NCBI RefSeq assembly: GCF_018070025.1
Contig: NZ_JAGPYQ010000001.1
Location: forward strand, 4,464,001 to 4,528,000
Length of the DNA stretch: 64,000 nt
DNA from: Streptomyces liliiviolaceus
GTDB lineage: Bacteria; Actinomycetota; Actinomycetes; Streptomycetales; Streptomycetaceae
Direction: 5' to 3'
Shown: one piece after another, positions 15,596-23,015 of the stretch
Layout: each line of letters begins with the position of its first letter
Numbering within the stretch: position 1 is the first letter of the stretch
Position numbers and translations under genes: made by a program
Notes under the pieces: model-generated
What the model was told of the DNA's origin: nothing
Database searches by the model: none
The model's input: the letters and a program-made list of their open reading frames with translations, nothing else

Positions 15596-18475
15596 TCACC
15601 GCGGCCGGGGAGTCCGCGGTGATCGCAGGGACCGTTCGTGCCGGTTCTTGCGTGGGCCGTCGCTTCCGCGGGCCTTGGTGTCCAGGGCCGGGGCCGTCAC
15701 GAGGGCGTCCGGCAGTGCGCGGCGTGAGGTGATGCCGAGCTTCGTGTAGACCTTGCGCAGATGCCACTCCACCGTGTGAGGGCTGATGAACAGCTCCGCG
15801 CCGATCTTCGCGTTGGTCAGGCCGTCCGCGGCGAGGGTCGCGATCTGGGACTCCTGCGGGGTCAGATCGGCGGCCGGCACGGCCACGCGCGTCCGGACGT
15901 GCTCGCCGGTGGCGATCAACTCGCGACGGGTTCGCTCGGCGAAGGCGTTCGCCCGCATGCCGTCGAACATCTCGTACGCCTCGCGCAGATGCTCACGGGC
16001 CAGTGCCGGACGGCGGCTCCGACGCAGCCACTCGCCGTACAGAAGGTGCGTACGCGCGACCTCCACGGCCACCCCGCCCCGGCCGAACTCCTCGATCGCG
16101 GTCCGATAGAGGCCGTCGGCCTCGTCGCCGTCGGCGAGGAGAGCCCGGCTGCGGGCGCAGGCGCCGCGGGCCCACCCGGAATCGGCGGCGCGGGTCAGCT
16201 CGACCAGCCGGTCGAGCGAGGCCCGGGCCTGGTCGAGCTTGCCGCACCGGGTGGCGGCCTCGACATGTTCGACCAGCGACAGACCGGTGAAGTTGAAACC
16301 GTCGTGCTCGATGGCGGAGCGGGCGGCGACCAGGGCCTCCTCGTAGCGTGCCAGCCCGTTGAACAGCACACCCTGGATGTAGCCCATGGTCCCCAGGAGG
16401 GATACCTCGCCCCGTTCCACGGCGCTGGCCCGGGCCTCTTCGACCATGCCTGCGGCGACATCGGCGTCGCCCCGCCAGGCGGCCAGGACGAGTGCGGCGT
16501 ACTTGTGCGGGGCGTGACCGGTCGCCGCGGCGATCGCGTCGGCCTCGTCGATCATCCGGGCCGCCTCGGCGAAGCCGCCGTAGTGGATGTGGACTCCGCC
16601 GGCGTAGATGAGCGCCGGCGGCAGCGCGCCGAGCGCTCCGACGTCGCGGGCCAGGCGCACCGCACGGGTCGCCAGGATGTCCCACGCGTGCAGGTCCCAC
16701 GCGTAGTGGATGAAGGCCTCCAGCGCGACGGGGACCAGCAGGAGCCAGCGCATCGTGGCCTCGCGGGTGGGAAGTTCCTCGTTCGCGAGGAGTTCCAGGG
16801 CGCTGCGCAGGGTCGTGAGGCCGGTGTCGTAGTCGTCGGCGAGGAGTGCGGCCACCCCGTCAAGGAGGAGGTCGGCGGCCTCCGATCCCGACGGCGGCGC
16901 TCCGGAGCCACGGGCCGCGACGGCCGCGGCGCGGGCGCCGGTCGGACCGTGGAGCCTGCCCGCGAAGATCGTGGCGCTGATCGCTTCGAGGTAGGTCTCG
17001 CGCGCCAGCGGCGACCGGGCGGCGGCGAACTGTGCGGCGGCCTCAAGGAGCAGGGGTGCGGCCTCGTCGCTGCGGCTGCGGGCGAAGAGGATCCGTGCAC
17101 GCAGACGTGCCAGGCGCGCACGGTTCAGTGCGCTGAGGGGGCACAGCTCGGCAAGAGTCGCCTCCTCTGTCGCGCGGTCGGGTGCGGCCGCCGAGAAGTG
17201 TGCCTCGGCGGCGGCGACGGCGCGGCGCCCGCGAGAGCCCGCGTCGGGCGTCAACTGGGCCGCCCGCTCCAGCAGTACGGCCTCGGCGGCGATGCCGCCG
17301 CGCTGCCGCGCGCGGTCCGCCGCCTGTTCCAGACCGGCGGCCACGGCCTCGTCGGGTCCGGGGGCGGCCTGGGCGGCGTGCCAGGCACGCCGGTCGGGGT
17401 CGGTGGCCGGATCCGTGGCCGCGGCCAGTGCCCGGTGCACCGCCCGGCGCTCCTCGGGGTCGGCCTGGTGGTAGACCGCCGATCGGACCAGCGGGTGCCG
17501 GAAGCGGATAGACCCGTGGAAGTCGATCAGGCCGGCCGTCCTGGCCGGTTCGGCGTCGGGTGTGATCTCAAGTGCGGCGGCCGCGCGCACCAGCAGGGCC
17601 GCGTCGCCGATCGGTTCCGCGGCGGCGATCAGCAGCAGCGTCCGGGTCGCGCGCGGCAGCGGACCGAGCCGTTCGGCGAAGTCCCGTTCGACACGGCTCG
17701 ACACCGTTCCCCGGGCACTGCGGTACTGGGCACCGCGGTACGTGAAAGAGTCGAGGCCGTAGGCCAACTCCGCGGCGCTCCGGCCGCGGGAGAACTCAAG
17801 GAGCGCGAGCGGGTTGCCGTGCATCTCGGCGACGAAGCGGTCCCTGACACGCTTGTCCAGTCTTCCGCCGACGGTGCTGCCCAGCAGTTCCGCGGCCGCG
17901 GCGGCGTCGAGACCGCTGATCCGCGTCTCCGGCAGCCCGGCGAGTGCGGCCTGCCCCTCGGGATCGCGTGCCGCGAACACCATCGCGACAGCCTCGGCGA
18001 GGAGCCGTCGGGCCACGAACTCAAGGGTCTGCAGAGACACTTGGTCCAGCCACTGGGCGTCGTCGACCACGACGAGCACCGGTCGGGTCTCGGAGGCCCG
18101 GGTGAGCAGGGTCAGCACGGCCAGACCGACGAGGAAGCGGTCGGGCGGGTCTCCGGCCGCCATCCCGAAGGCCACGCGCAGCGCGTCTCGTTGAGGGCCG
18201 GGGAGCGCGTCCACCTGGGTGAGGAAGGGAGCGCACAACTGGTGCAGGCTCGCGTAGGGCAACTCCATGTCGGCCTCGACGCCTTGTGCCCGGGTGACCG
18301 TCACCTCGGACGCCCTGGCCACCGCGTACTCCAGGAGCACCGACTTCCCGATGCCGGCTTCGCCGCGGAACACCTGTACGCGGGACTCGCCTGCGCGCAG
18401 CGCGACCAGAAGTTCGTCGAGCACCGCGCATTCACGATGTCGGCCGACCGGGTCGGAATGCGGGCTAGCGATCAT
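15596..18475 (-). CDS. LAL-family LuxR transcriptional regulator (copy 1)
   Basis: 959 residues. The N-terminal AAA ATPase has Walker A GEAGIGKS (residues 38-45) and Walker B LVVVDDAQWLD. The middle is a long Ala-rich helical region of TPR type. The C-terminal LuxR HTH contains LTPQESQIATLAADGLTNAK and SPHTVEWHLRKVYTKLGI, followed by an unusual basic tail of about 30 residues. These proteins (MalT/LAL class) are ATP-dependent activators, often responding to an inducer through the TPR part. It is the only LAL of the five here with a TGTCACA promoter, which would place it under the sigma factor's control. Confidence 0.9.
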   Translation of the reverse strand: MIASPHSDPVGRHRECAVLDELLVALRAGESRVQVFRGEAGIGKSVLLEYAVARASEVTVTRAQGVEADMELPYASLHQLCAPFLTQVDALPGPQRDALRVAFGMAAGDPPDRFLVGLAVLTLLTRASETRPVLVVVDDAQWLDQVSLQTLEFVARRLLAEAVAMVFAARDPEGQAALAGLPETRISGLDAAAAAELLGSTVGGRLDKRVRDRFVAEMHGNPLALLEFSRGRSAAELAYGLDSFTYRGAQYRSARGTVSSRVERDFAERLGPLPRATRTLLLIAAAEPIGDAALLVRAAAALEITPDAEPARTAGLIDFHGSIRFRHPLVRSAVYHQADPEERRAVHRALAAATDPATDPDRRAWHAAQAAPGPDEAVAAGLEQAADRARQRGGIAAEAVLLERAAQLTPDAGSRGRRAVAAAEAHFSAAAPDRATEEATLAELCPLSALNRARLARLRARILFARSRSDEAAPLLLEAAAQFAAARSPLARETYLEAISATIFAGRLHGPTGARAAAVAARGSGAPPSGSEAADLLLDGVAALLADDYDTGLTTLRSALELLANEELPTREATMRWLLLVPVALEAFIHYAWDLHAWDILATRAVRLARDVGALGALPPALIYAGGVHIHYGGFAEAARMIDEADAIAAATGHAPHKYAALVLAAWRGDADVAAGMVEEARASAVERGEVSLLGTMGYIQGVLFNGLARYEEALVAARSAIEHDGFNFTGLSLVEHVEAATRCGKLDQARASLDRLVELTRAADSGWARGACARSRALLADGDEADGLYRTAIEEFGRGGVAVEVARTHLLYGEWLRRSRRPALAREHLREAYEMFDGMRANAFAERTRRELIATGEHVRTRVAVPAADLTPQESQIATLAADGLTNAKIGAELFISPHTVEWHLRKVYTKLGITSRRALPDALVTAPALDTKARGSDGPRKNRHERSLRSPRTPRPR

Positions 18476-18894
18476 GGGAGGCGACTCCTGGTGACTCGGC
18501 GGACGGTGCCCCGGCGGTTGTCGGGACGATCGCTGGGCGGCGTGGGGCGGGCCCCCTGCCGTGGGGCGGGAGAACCCTGGTGAGCTGCGCGTTTGCTCCG
18601 TCCTCGCGGTTTTGTGAGTGTGCGTTCGTCAGACCCGTGCACACCCGTTTCACCAGGTTGACCGGGATACCGCCGAATCTGTGACGAGCACGGTGCCTGC
18701 CTTTCGGGGCCGGAAGTAGATCTTCGCCCGGCGCGCCCGGAACACGCAATGACCAGTTGGTGCTTCCGGGGGCACCGGGCGGCCGTCGCCTTGCCCTTCG
18801 GTATGCCCGTTGCGGCCCATGGTCCGGGGGCGGGGGGGGCAAGGGGCAGGGGGCCGGAGGGTCGGTGGGAGGGGGCCGTCAAGTCGGCTTCGTG
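18476..18894. other. Intergenic region with promoter and G-rich tract
   Basis: No gene recognised. It holds the promoter of LAL copy 1 (18660-18686) and, at 18822-18875, a plus-strand tract with at least six runs of three or more G separated by 1-5 bases, a strong G-quadruplex candidate just past the end of the SDR gene. Confidence 0.6.
18660..18686 (-). promoter_or_regulatory. Predicted ECF41-type promoter of LAL copy 1
   Basis: Minus strand: CGTCACA (18686-18680), 16 bases, GGTC (18663-18660). The leader to ATG 18475 would be 185 bases. Confidence 0.65.
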
Positions 18895-19662
18895 TCAGAT
18901 GAGTTCGAGACCGCCGTCGACCGTGACGACCTGTCCGGTCGCGTGGCGTCCGGCAGGTTCGGCCAGTCGCAGAACCCAGTGGGCCATCTCGTCCGCACCG
19001 GCGATGTGGTGCGTCGGGATGCGCTCACGCTCGTAGGCGTACATGTCGTTGGCGGCTTCGGGGCTGAGGCCGGCGTGCAGCATGACGTCGGTCCGGGTCG
19101 GTCCGGGAGCGACCGAGTTGACCCGGACGCCCTCGCCTGCGAGTTCCAGCGCCCAGCTGCGCGTCAGCTGCTCGACGGCGGCCTTGCTGGCCGCGTAGTG
19201 CGCGCCGCCGGCCATCGGTCGGTGCCCATAGGTGCTGGAGAGGTTGATGATCGTCCCGGAGGTCTTCCGCAGATGCGGCAAGGCCGCGTGCGCGAGCAGG
19301 CTGGGAGCCACGACATTGAGCGCGAGGAGACTCAGGACGGTCTGCTTGTCGGTCTCGGCGAGCGGCATGACGGCGGTCGCGCCGGCGTTGTTGATCAGGT
19401 AGTCGAGGCGTCCCCACCGCTGGACTGCGGTCCTGACGACGTCGGCCGGCGCCCCGTCCTCGCAGACGTCGACGGCCAGGACCTCGATGTTGGCGTGCGT
19501 CGCCGCCGTCTCCTTCAGCGGCTCCTCGCGGCGGCCCACACCGAGCACGTACGCGCCGGCCTCCGCAAACGCGACGGCGGTGGCACGTCCGATGCCCGAT
19601 CCCGCCCCGGTGACGATCGCGACGTGCCCGGACATGGTGCGGCTGGTCGAGTTCATGGTCAT
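18895..19662 (-). CDS. Classical short-chain dehydrogenase/reductase
   Basis: 255 residues from ATG 19662 (GAGGG five bases upstream). Classical SDR: cofactor loop AIVTGAGSGIGRATAVAFAE, structural LINNAGATAVM, catalytic Ser in INLSSTYG and YAASK (Tyr and Lys of Y-x-x-x-K), then SVAPGPTRTDV. The basic residues after strand 2 (GVGRREEP) suggest NADPH preference. It is divergent from the ArsR gene at 19820, and a 25-bp palindrome overlaps its leader, so repression by that ArsR protein is likely. Substrate unknown. Confidence 0.88.
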   Translation of the reverse strand: MTMNSTSRTMSGHVAIVTGAGSGIGRATAVAFAEAGAYVLGVGRREEPLKETAATHANIEVLAVDVCEDGAPADVVRTAVQRWGRLDYLINNAGATAVMPLAETDKQTVLSLLALNVVAPSLLAHAALPHLRKTSGTIINLSSTYGHRPMAGGAHYAASKAAVEQLTRSWALELAGEGVRVNSVAPGPTRTDVMLHAGLSPEAANDMYAYERERIPTHHIAGADEMAHWVLRLAEPAGRHATGQVVTVDGGLELI

Positions 19663-19674
19663 GAAACCCTCATC

Positions 19675-19699
19675 GTTCGAAGTTCGTTGAACATCGAAC
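19675..19699. promoter_or_regulatory. Operator-like palindrome between SDR and ArsR genes
   Basis: A 25-base near-palindrome with arms GTTCGA/TCGAAC and an inner GTTC/GAAC pair (10 of 12 positions pair), 13 bases before the SDR start. It is a likely binding site for the divergent ArsR-family protein. Confidence 0.55.
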
Positions 19700-19819
19700 A
19701 TCATGTGCAAGCGTGTGCCACTGAGTCAAACGACCGGCCACTTGTCGGGCGGTGAAGAGAGTCACAACGTTGTCATACCGTCGTGCTGCCCCGGTCGCGA
19801 TGTGCTCTACCCTGGCTGC

Positions 19820-20170
19820 ATGTCCGACCACCATCAGGCACAGCCCGGTGCAGAGGTGACTCTGCCCCGACTGCTCGGAGTTCTCAGCGACCCGACAAGG
19901 CTGGGCATCGTACGTGTGCTCTCGGACGACGCCGAACGCGGCTGGGGCCGGCTGTGCGCACCCGTCGCCAAGTCCACGCTCAGCCATCATCTGAAGATGC
20001 TGCGTGAGGCGGGCGTGACACAGACCCGCCAGGAGGGCACGCGTTGCTACGTCACGCTGCGACGTGACGCCCTCGACGACCGGTTCCCGGGACTGCTCTC
20101 GGCCCTCCTCGACGCTGCAGCCACCGACGATGTCGGCGCTCATGTCACGGAGCTTCCCGAGGACGCCTGA
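19820..20170 (+). CDS. ArsR-family winged-helix regulator
   Basis: 116 residues from ATG 19820. TLPRLLGVLSDPTRLGIVRV is the ArsR signature start, and KSTLSHHLKMLREAGVTQTR the recognition helix, followed by the wing (GTRCYVTLRRD). The metal-binding E-L-C-V-C-D motif of ArsR/SmtB is absent, so it likely responds to something other than a thiophilic metal. The only Cys residues are isolated. It is divergent from the SDR gene, with a palindrome between them, the usual layout for local repression of an SDR. A -10-like site is not obvious; TGTCATA-N15-GGTC (from 19771) is off consensus. Confidence 0.85.
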   Translation: MSDHHQAQPGAEVTLPRLLGVLSDPTRLGIVRVLSDDAERGWGRLCAPVAKSTLSHHLKMLREAGVTQTRQEGTRCYVTLRRDALDDRFPGLLSALLDAAATDDVGAHVTELPEDA

Positions 20171-20245
20171 TTCCCGCCGCCCCGGCACGGCAGCGGGTAC
20201 GCACTGGTCGCGGGCAGCCACCCGCTCGGCGGCCCATCACGGCGG

Positions 20246-20872
20246 TCAGTGCGGCATCAGCAGCATGACGGCCGCGCCCAGGGCCATCGCGCCGTCCCGG
20301 ACATGCTGGTAGGGCACCCCGGCAGGCACGCTGCGGACCGCACCGGCCACCGCCCGCAGCGGGGGCATGGATTGTGTCAACGACCGCAACGAGCACCCCA
20401 GCAGCACGAGTGCCAGAGCCGCGGTGACCGTCGGAGCGGCGGCCGAGAACCCCGCCGCGTCACCGGACACCGTCAAGTGGTGGGCGTGCAGCATCCAGGC
20501 CATCGCCGCCATGCCGACCATGTGCGGCAGCAGGGAAACGGCCTCGGTCGCACGGTCCTGACTCCGCCCGGTCGAGCTCACGGTCACGCTCAGCGCAAAC
20601 CAGAGCGCGGCCGCGACGAAGAAGACCGTCATCGCCGCCACAGGCAGTCTCCGACCCCAGCTCCAGGGCATGACTGCCATGGTCAGGGCCATGGCAGCGT
20701 GCAAGAAGTGATCGACCCGGGCGCGCCACGCACCGTCAGCCGACCGCAGCCCGTGCCACAGCGTATGGGCGACCACGACGGTGAACAGCGCTGTCAGCAG
20801 GTAACGCGGCATGAGGACGGCCGGTGTCCCGTCCGACATCGACACGAGTGTGCTTGTTGCGGGGAGCGTCAT
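20246..20872 (-). CDS. DUF5134-like integral membrane protein
   Basis: 208 residues from ATG 20872. Six or so hydrophobic helices are visible, including YLLTALFTVVVAHTLWHGL, HFLHAAMALTMAVMPWSW and VMLLMPH at the C-terminus. His-rich helix ends (HTLWHGL, HFLHAAM, MLHAHHL) recall the DUF5134 family and could bind heme or metal; this is inferred. The predicted -10 box ends only 9 bases before the ATG, so the mRNA should be leaderless. An upstream ATG in the same frame lies before the promoter and cannot be used from it. It is divergent from the ferredoxin gene. Confidence 0.75.
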   Translation of the reverse strand: MTLPATSTLVSMSDGTPAVLMPRYLLTALFTVVVAHTLWHGLRSADGAWRARVDHFLHAAMALTMAVMPWSWGRRLPVAAMTVFFVAAALWFALSVTVSSTGRSQDRATEAVSLLPHMVGMAAMAWMLHAHHLTVSGDAAGFSAAAPTVTAALALVLLGCSLRSLTQSMPPLRAVAGAVRSVPAGVPYQHVRDGAMALGAAVMLLMPH

Positions 20873-20880
20873 GCCTGGGT

Positions 20881-20907
20881 GACCGGGCCTCCGGAGCATC
20901 TGTGACA
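20881..20907 (-). promoter_or_regulatory. Predicted ECF41-type promoter, leaderless
   Basis: Minus strand: TGTCACA (20907-20901), 16 bases, GGTC (20884-20881). The ATG at 20872 is 9 bases downstream, about where transcription should begin. Confidence 0.75.
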
Positions 20908-20920
20908 GGGGCGATGACAG

Positions 20921-20947
20921 TGTCACAGCGTTGCCGGGTGCGCGGTC
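20921..20947 (+). promoter_or_regulatory. Predicted ECF41-type promoter of the ferredoxin gene
   Basis: TGTCACA (20921-20927), 16 bases, GGTC (20944-20947), back to back with the divergent promoter. Leader about 107 bases. Confidence 0.75.
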
Positions 20948-21053
20948 TTACCGACCGGAGCGGTCTGCCGGTCAGAACGGTCCTACCGACCAGTCAGGTG
21001 GACGATGCGGGCTCATCCCCGGGACGTCCCTCCGCTACAGCATGGAGGAGAGA

Positions 21054-21440
21054 ATGACGTATGTCATCGCGCAGCCCTGCGTCGACATCAAGGACCGGGC
21101 CTGTGTGATCGAGTGCCCGGTGGACTGCATCTACGAGGGTGCGCGGACCCTTTACATCAATCCCTCGGAGTGCGTCGACTGCCATGCCTGCGAGCCGGTC
21201 TGTCCGGTGGAGGCCGTCTTCCACGAGGACGACCTTCCTCCGCACTGGGAGCACTACCTCACGGTCGCCACCGAGTACTTCGACGAGGTCAACCGCCCCG
21301 CGCAGGACCGTCAGGTCCCTCTCGCCGATCATCCTCTGATCGACCGATTGCCTCCGCAGAGTCGCCTCAAGGCGGACATCTCCGTCTTCGCCGTCCGCAA
21401 GGAAGAGGCTGCCGATGCCGACCGCTGGTTCCCCTCGTGA
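21054..21440 (+). CDS. fdxA: Seven-iron (3Fe-4S/4Fe-4S) ferredoxin
   Basis: 128 residues from ATG 21054 (GGAGGAG upstream). The N-terminal cluster motif is C-x7-C-x3-CP in QPCVDIKDRACVIECPVDC, and the second C-x2-C-x2-C-x3-CP in ECVDCHACEPVCPVEAVF. This is the FdxA-type 7Fe ferredoxin of actinomycetes, with a C-terminal extension ending ADRWFPS. It carries single electrons at low potential, for example to P450s or flavoproteins. In this regulon the ferredoxin reductase-like protein at 49534 and the SdhA-like protein at 7303 are candidate partners; that pairing is inference. Confidence 0.9.
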   Translation: MTYVIAQPCVDIKDRACVIECPVDCIYEGARTLYINPSECVDCHACEPVCPVEAVFHEDDLPPHWEHYLTVATEYFDEVNRPAQDRQVPLADHPLIDRLPPQSRLKADISVFAVRKEEAADADRWFPS

Positions 21441-21511
21441 ACCCTCCTCCGCGGCGACAGCTGTGCCTCACCGGGCAGCGTACGGAGCCGTCACGAAATG
21501 CGGCTGCCCAG

Positions 21512-21538
21512 CGTCACAGAAAACATGCGGAACCGGTC
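21512..21538 (+). promoter_or_regulatory. Predicted ECF41-type promoter in front of the SDR remnant and YceI gene
   Basis: CGTCACA (21512-21518), 16 bases, GGTC (21535-21538). An intact element now followed by a gutted SDR gene; it could still drive YceI, 304 bases on. Confidence 0.65.
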
Positions 21539-21539
21539 T

Positions 21540-21710
21540 CCTTCTCTGATCCGCAACGGCCTCGCCGCCGAGAACGACCCCCGTGAGGTCGTGACGGACG
21601 GGCACGCCCCCTGCTTCGGTGCGGAGTTGCACGAGGCCACCCTCCCACCGGGCCCGGACGCCCACATCGCGGAGACCCGCTCCACCGAGTGGCCCGCGCA
21701 GCAGCAGTGA
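21540..21710 (+). pseudogene. NmrA-like SDR remnant (C-terminal part)
   Basis: The frame ending at TGA 21708-21710 reads LIRNGLAAENDPREVVTDGH and then FGAELHEATLPPGPDAHIAE. It lines up with the last 55 or so residues of SDR copy 2 (LVRKALAAKNDPRTVVADPK, FGAVLQETTLLPGADARIAE). The Rossmann N-terminus and middle, about 190 residues, are missing, yet a full promoter element lies immediately upstream. An internal deletion between promoter and 3' end explains this best. A short peptide from ATG 21498 is possible but that ATG lies before the promoter. Confidence 0.8.
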
Positions 21711-21841
21711 CCGTCGGAGGACGGCCCGTCCGCGGCCCTCATCCGTGCCGGGCCCGCCGTCCGCACCGCGGACGCGGGCCCTTCCCCGTTGTCCCCGTTG
21801 AGCGACAAACACAGCGACCGACACACAGAAAGGCATGCGGC

Positions 21842-22441
21842 ATGTATGCACGAAGCGATCAGGACACCGCCCGGACAGCGAGCGCGTACGCGGAACTGAC
21901 CGGCGCCTACACCATCGATCCGGTCCACAGCACGATCGGTTTCGCCGTCCGGCACGCCATGATCTCCAACGTCAGGGGGCGGTTCACCCGCTTCGAGGGC
22001 CTCCTCAAGGTCGACGGAGCCCACCCCGCCGGTTCCGAGGCGTATGTGAGTGTGCAGATGGACAGCCTGGACACGGGAATCCAGGAGCGCGACGCACACC
22101 TCAAGGGACCGGACTTCTTCGACTCCGGGACGTTTCCGCTGATGGCTTTCCAGAGCACCGGCATCGTCCCTGTCGGCGACGGCGCCTTTCGCCTCGACGG
22201 CCGGCTGCGCATCAAGGACATCGAACTCCCCCTCGCTCTGGACGTCGTGTTCGGCGGGGCCGGCGAGGACGCCTACGGACAGCACCGGATCGGCTTCGAA
22301 GGCACGGCCACGCTCAGGCGTTCGGACTGGGGACTGACCTGGAACACGGCGCTGGAGACCGGCGGTGTCCTCATCAGCGACAAGGTCACGCTGACCCTCG
22401 ACATCTCGGCGGTCAGGGTCGAGGTGGCCCCGGCAACCTGA
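21842..22441 (+). CDS. YceI-like polyisoprenoid-binding domain protein
   Basis: 199 residues from ATG 21842 (GAAAGG nine bases upstream). The YceI lipocalin-like fold is clear: GAYTIDPVHSTIGFAVRHAM, VRGRFTRFEGLLKVDG, HLKGPDFFDSGTFPLMAFQS and GEDAYGQHRIGFEG, then WGLTWN. No signal peptide is present, so unlike E. coli YceI it should be cytoplasmic. The family binds long polyisoprenoids or quinones and is often induced by stress. It probably shares the transcript starting at 21538. A very strong bidirectional terminator follows. Confidence 0.88.
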   Translation: MYARSDQDTARTASAYAELTGAYTIDPVHSTIGFAVRHAMISNVRGRFTRFEGLLKVDGAHPAGSEAYVSVQMDSLDTGIQERDAHLKGPDFFDSGTFPLMAFQSTGIVPVGDGAFRLDGRLRIKDIELPLALDVVFGGAGEDAYGQHRIGFEGTATLRRSDWGLTWNTALETGGVLISDKVTLTLDISAVRVEVAPAT

Positions 22442-22454
22442 CGGACGGCAGTGA

Positions 22455-22513
22455 GACGGATGACGGTGAGGGCGGACGACCGAAAAGGTCGTCCGCCCTC
22501 ACCGTCATCCGTC
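22455..22513. terminator. Bidirectional terminator, 27-bp perfect stem
   Basis: 22455-22481 and 22487-22513 are perfect complements around a GAAAA loop, between the convergent YceI and WhiB-like genes; the right arm overlaps the WhiB-like stop codon. Confidence 0.93.
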
Positions 22514-22811
22514 AAGCCGCGGACCCGTGCGTCGTGGCCACTGCCTCCCCGGACATCGTGTCAACGGCCAAGGCCCGTGCCGCGCGTCGGCGCAGGGCAC
22601 GGCGTTCCGCTTCCGTGGTGGCGCCCCAGATGCCTTCCACCGGCCCTGCCGCGAGAGCCCGGTCCAGGCAATTCCGCATCACGGGGCAGCGACGGCAGAC
22701 AGCCTTCGCCTCGTCCGTCTGCAAGAGCCCCGGCCCGCTGTCGTGGGCGCCGATCGGGAAGAAGAGGTCGGGGTCCTCATATCGGCAGAGGGCGCGCTCA
22801 CGCCAGTTCAT
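22512..22811 (-). CDS. WhiB-like iron-sulfur transcription factor
   Basis: 99 residues from ATG 22811. Four conserved cysteines are seen: one in RERALCRYEDPDLFFP, two in KAVCRRCPV and one in RNCLDRAL, arranged C-xn-C-x2-C-x5-C as in Wbl proteins that hold a 4Fe-4S cluster. The G-[IV]-W-G turn is GIWGATTEAERRALRRRAAR, with the basic region following. Wbl proteins bind sigma-4 of the main sigma factor and respond to NO or redox change. It has its own TGTCACA promoter, adding a redox-sensing regulator to the regulon. Confidence 0.92.
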   Translation of the reverse strand: MNWRERALCRYEDPDLFFPIGAHDSGPGLLQTDEAKAVCRRCPVMRNCLDRALAAGPVEGIWGATTEAERRALRRRAARALAVDTMSGEAVATTHGSAA

Positions 22812-22862
22812 GGGGCACCGCCTGCGGTACGTATGAATTCGGTGTCGGTTGCATACCCGTGA

Positions 22863-22889
22863 GACCGGACGGTCGACAAGGGTGTGACA
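22863..22889 (-). promoter_or_regulatory. Predicted ECF41-type promoter of the WhiB-like gene
   Basis: Minus strand: TGTCACA (22889-22883), 16 bases, GGTC (22866-22863), 52 bases before ATG 22811. Confidence 0.75.
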
Positions 22890-23015
22890 TCGTCCCCGCG
22901 GTCGCCCGACCCAGTCCTTTTCCGGCTTCGTCGGCAAGGCCTCCGCAAGGCCTCTTACCGGTCTCTGCAAAGCCTCTGACAGGGCAACTACTCCGAATAT
23001 TGTTATGATCCCCGA

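Noticed and set aside
19771..19796. TGTCATA-N15-GGTC before the ArsR gene
   Set aside because: Both the -35 base and the spacing are off; all accepted sites have exactly 16 bases.
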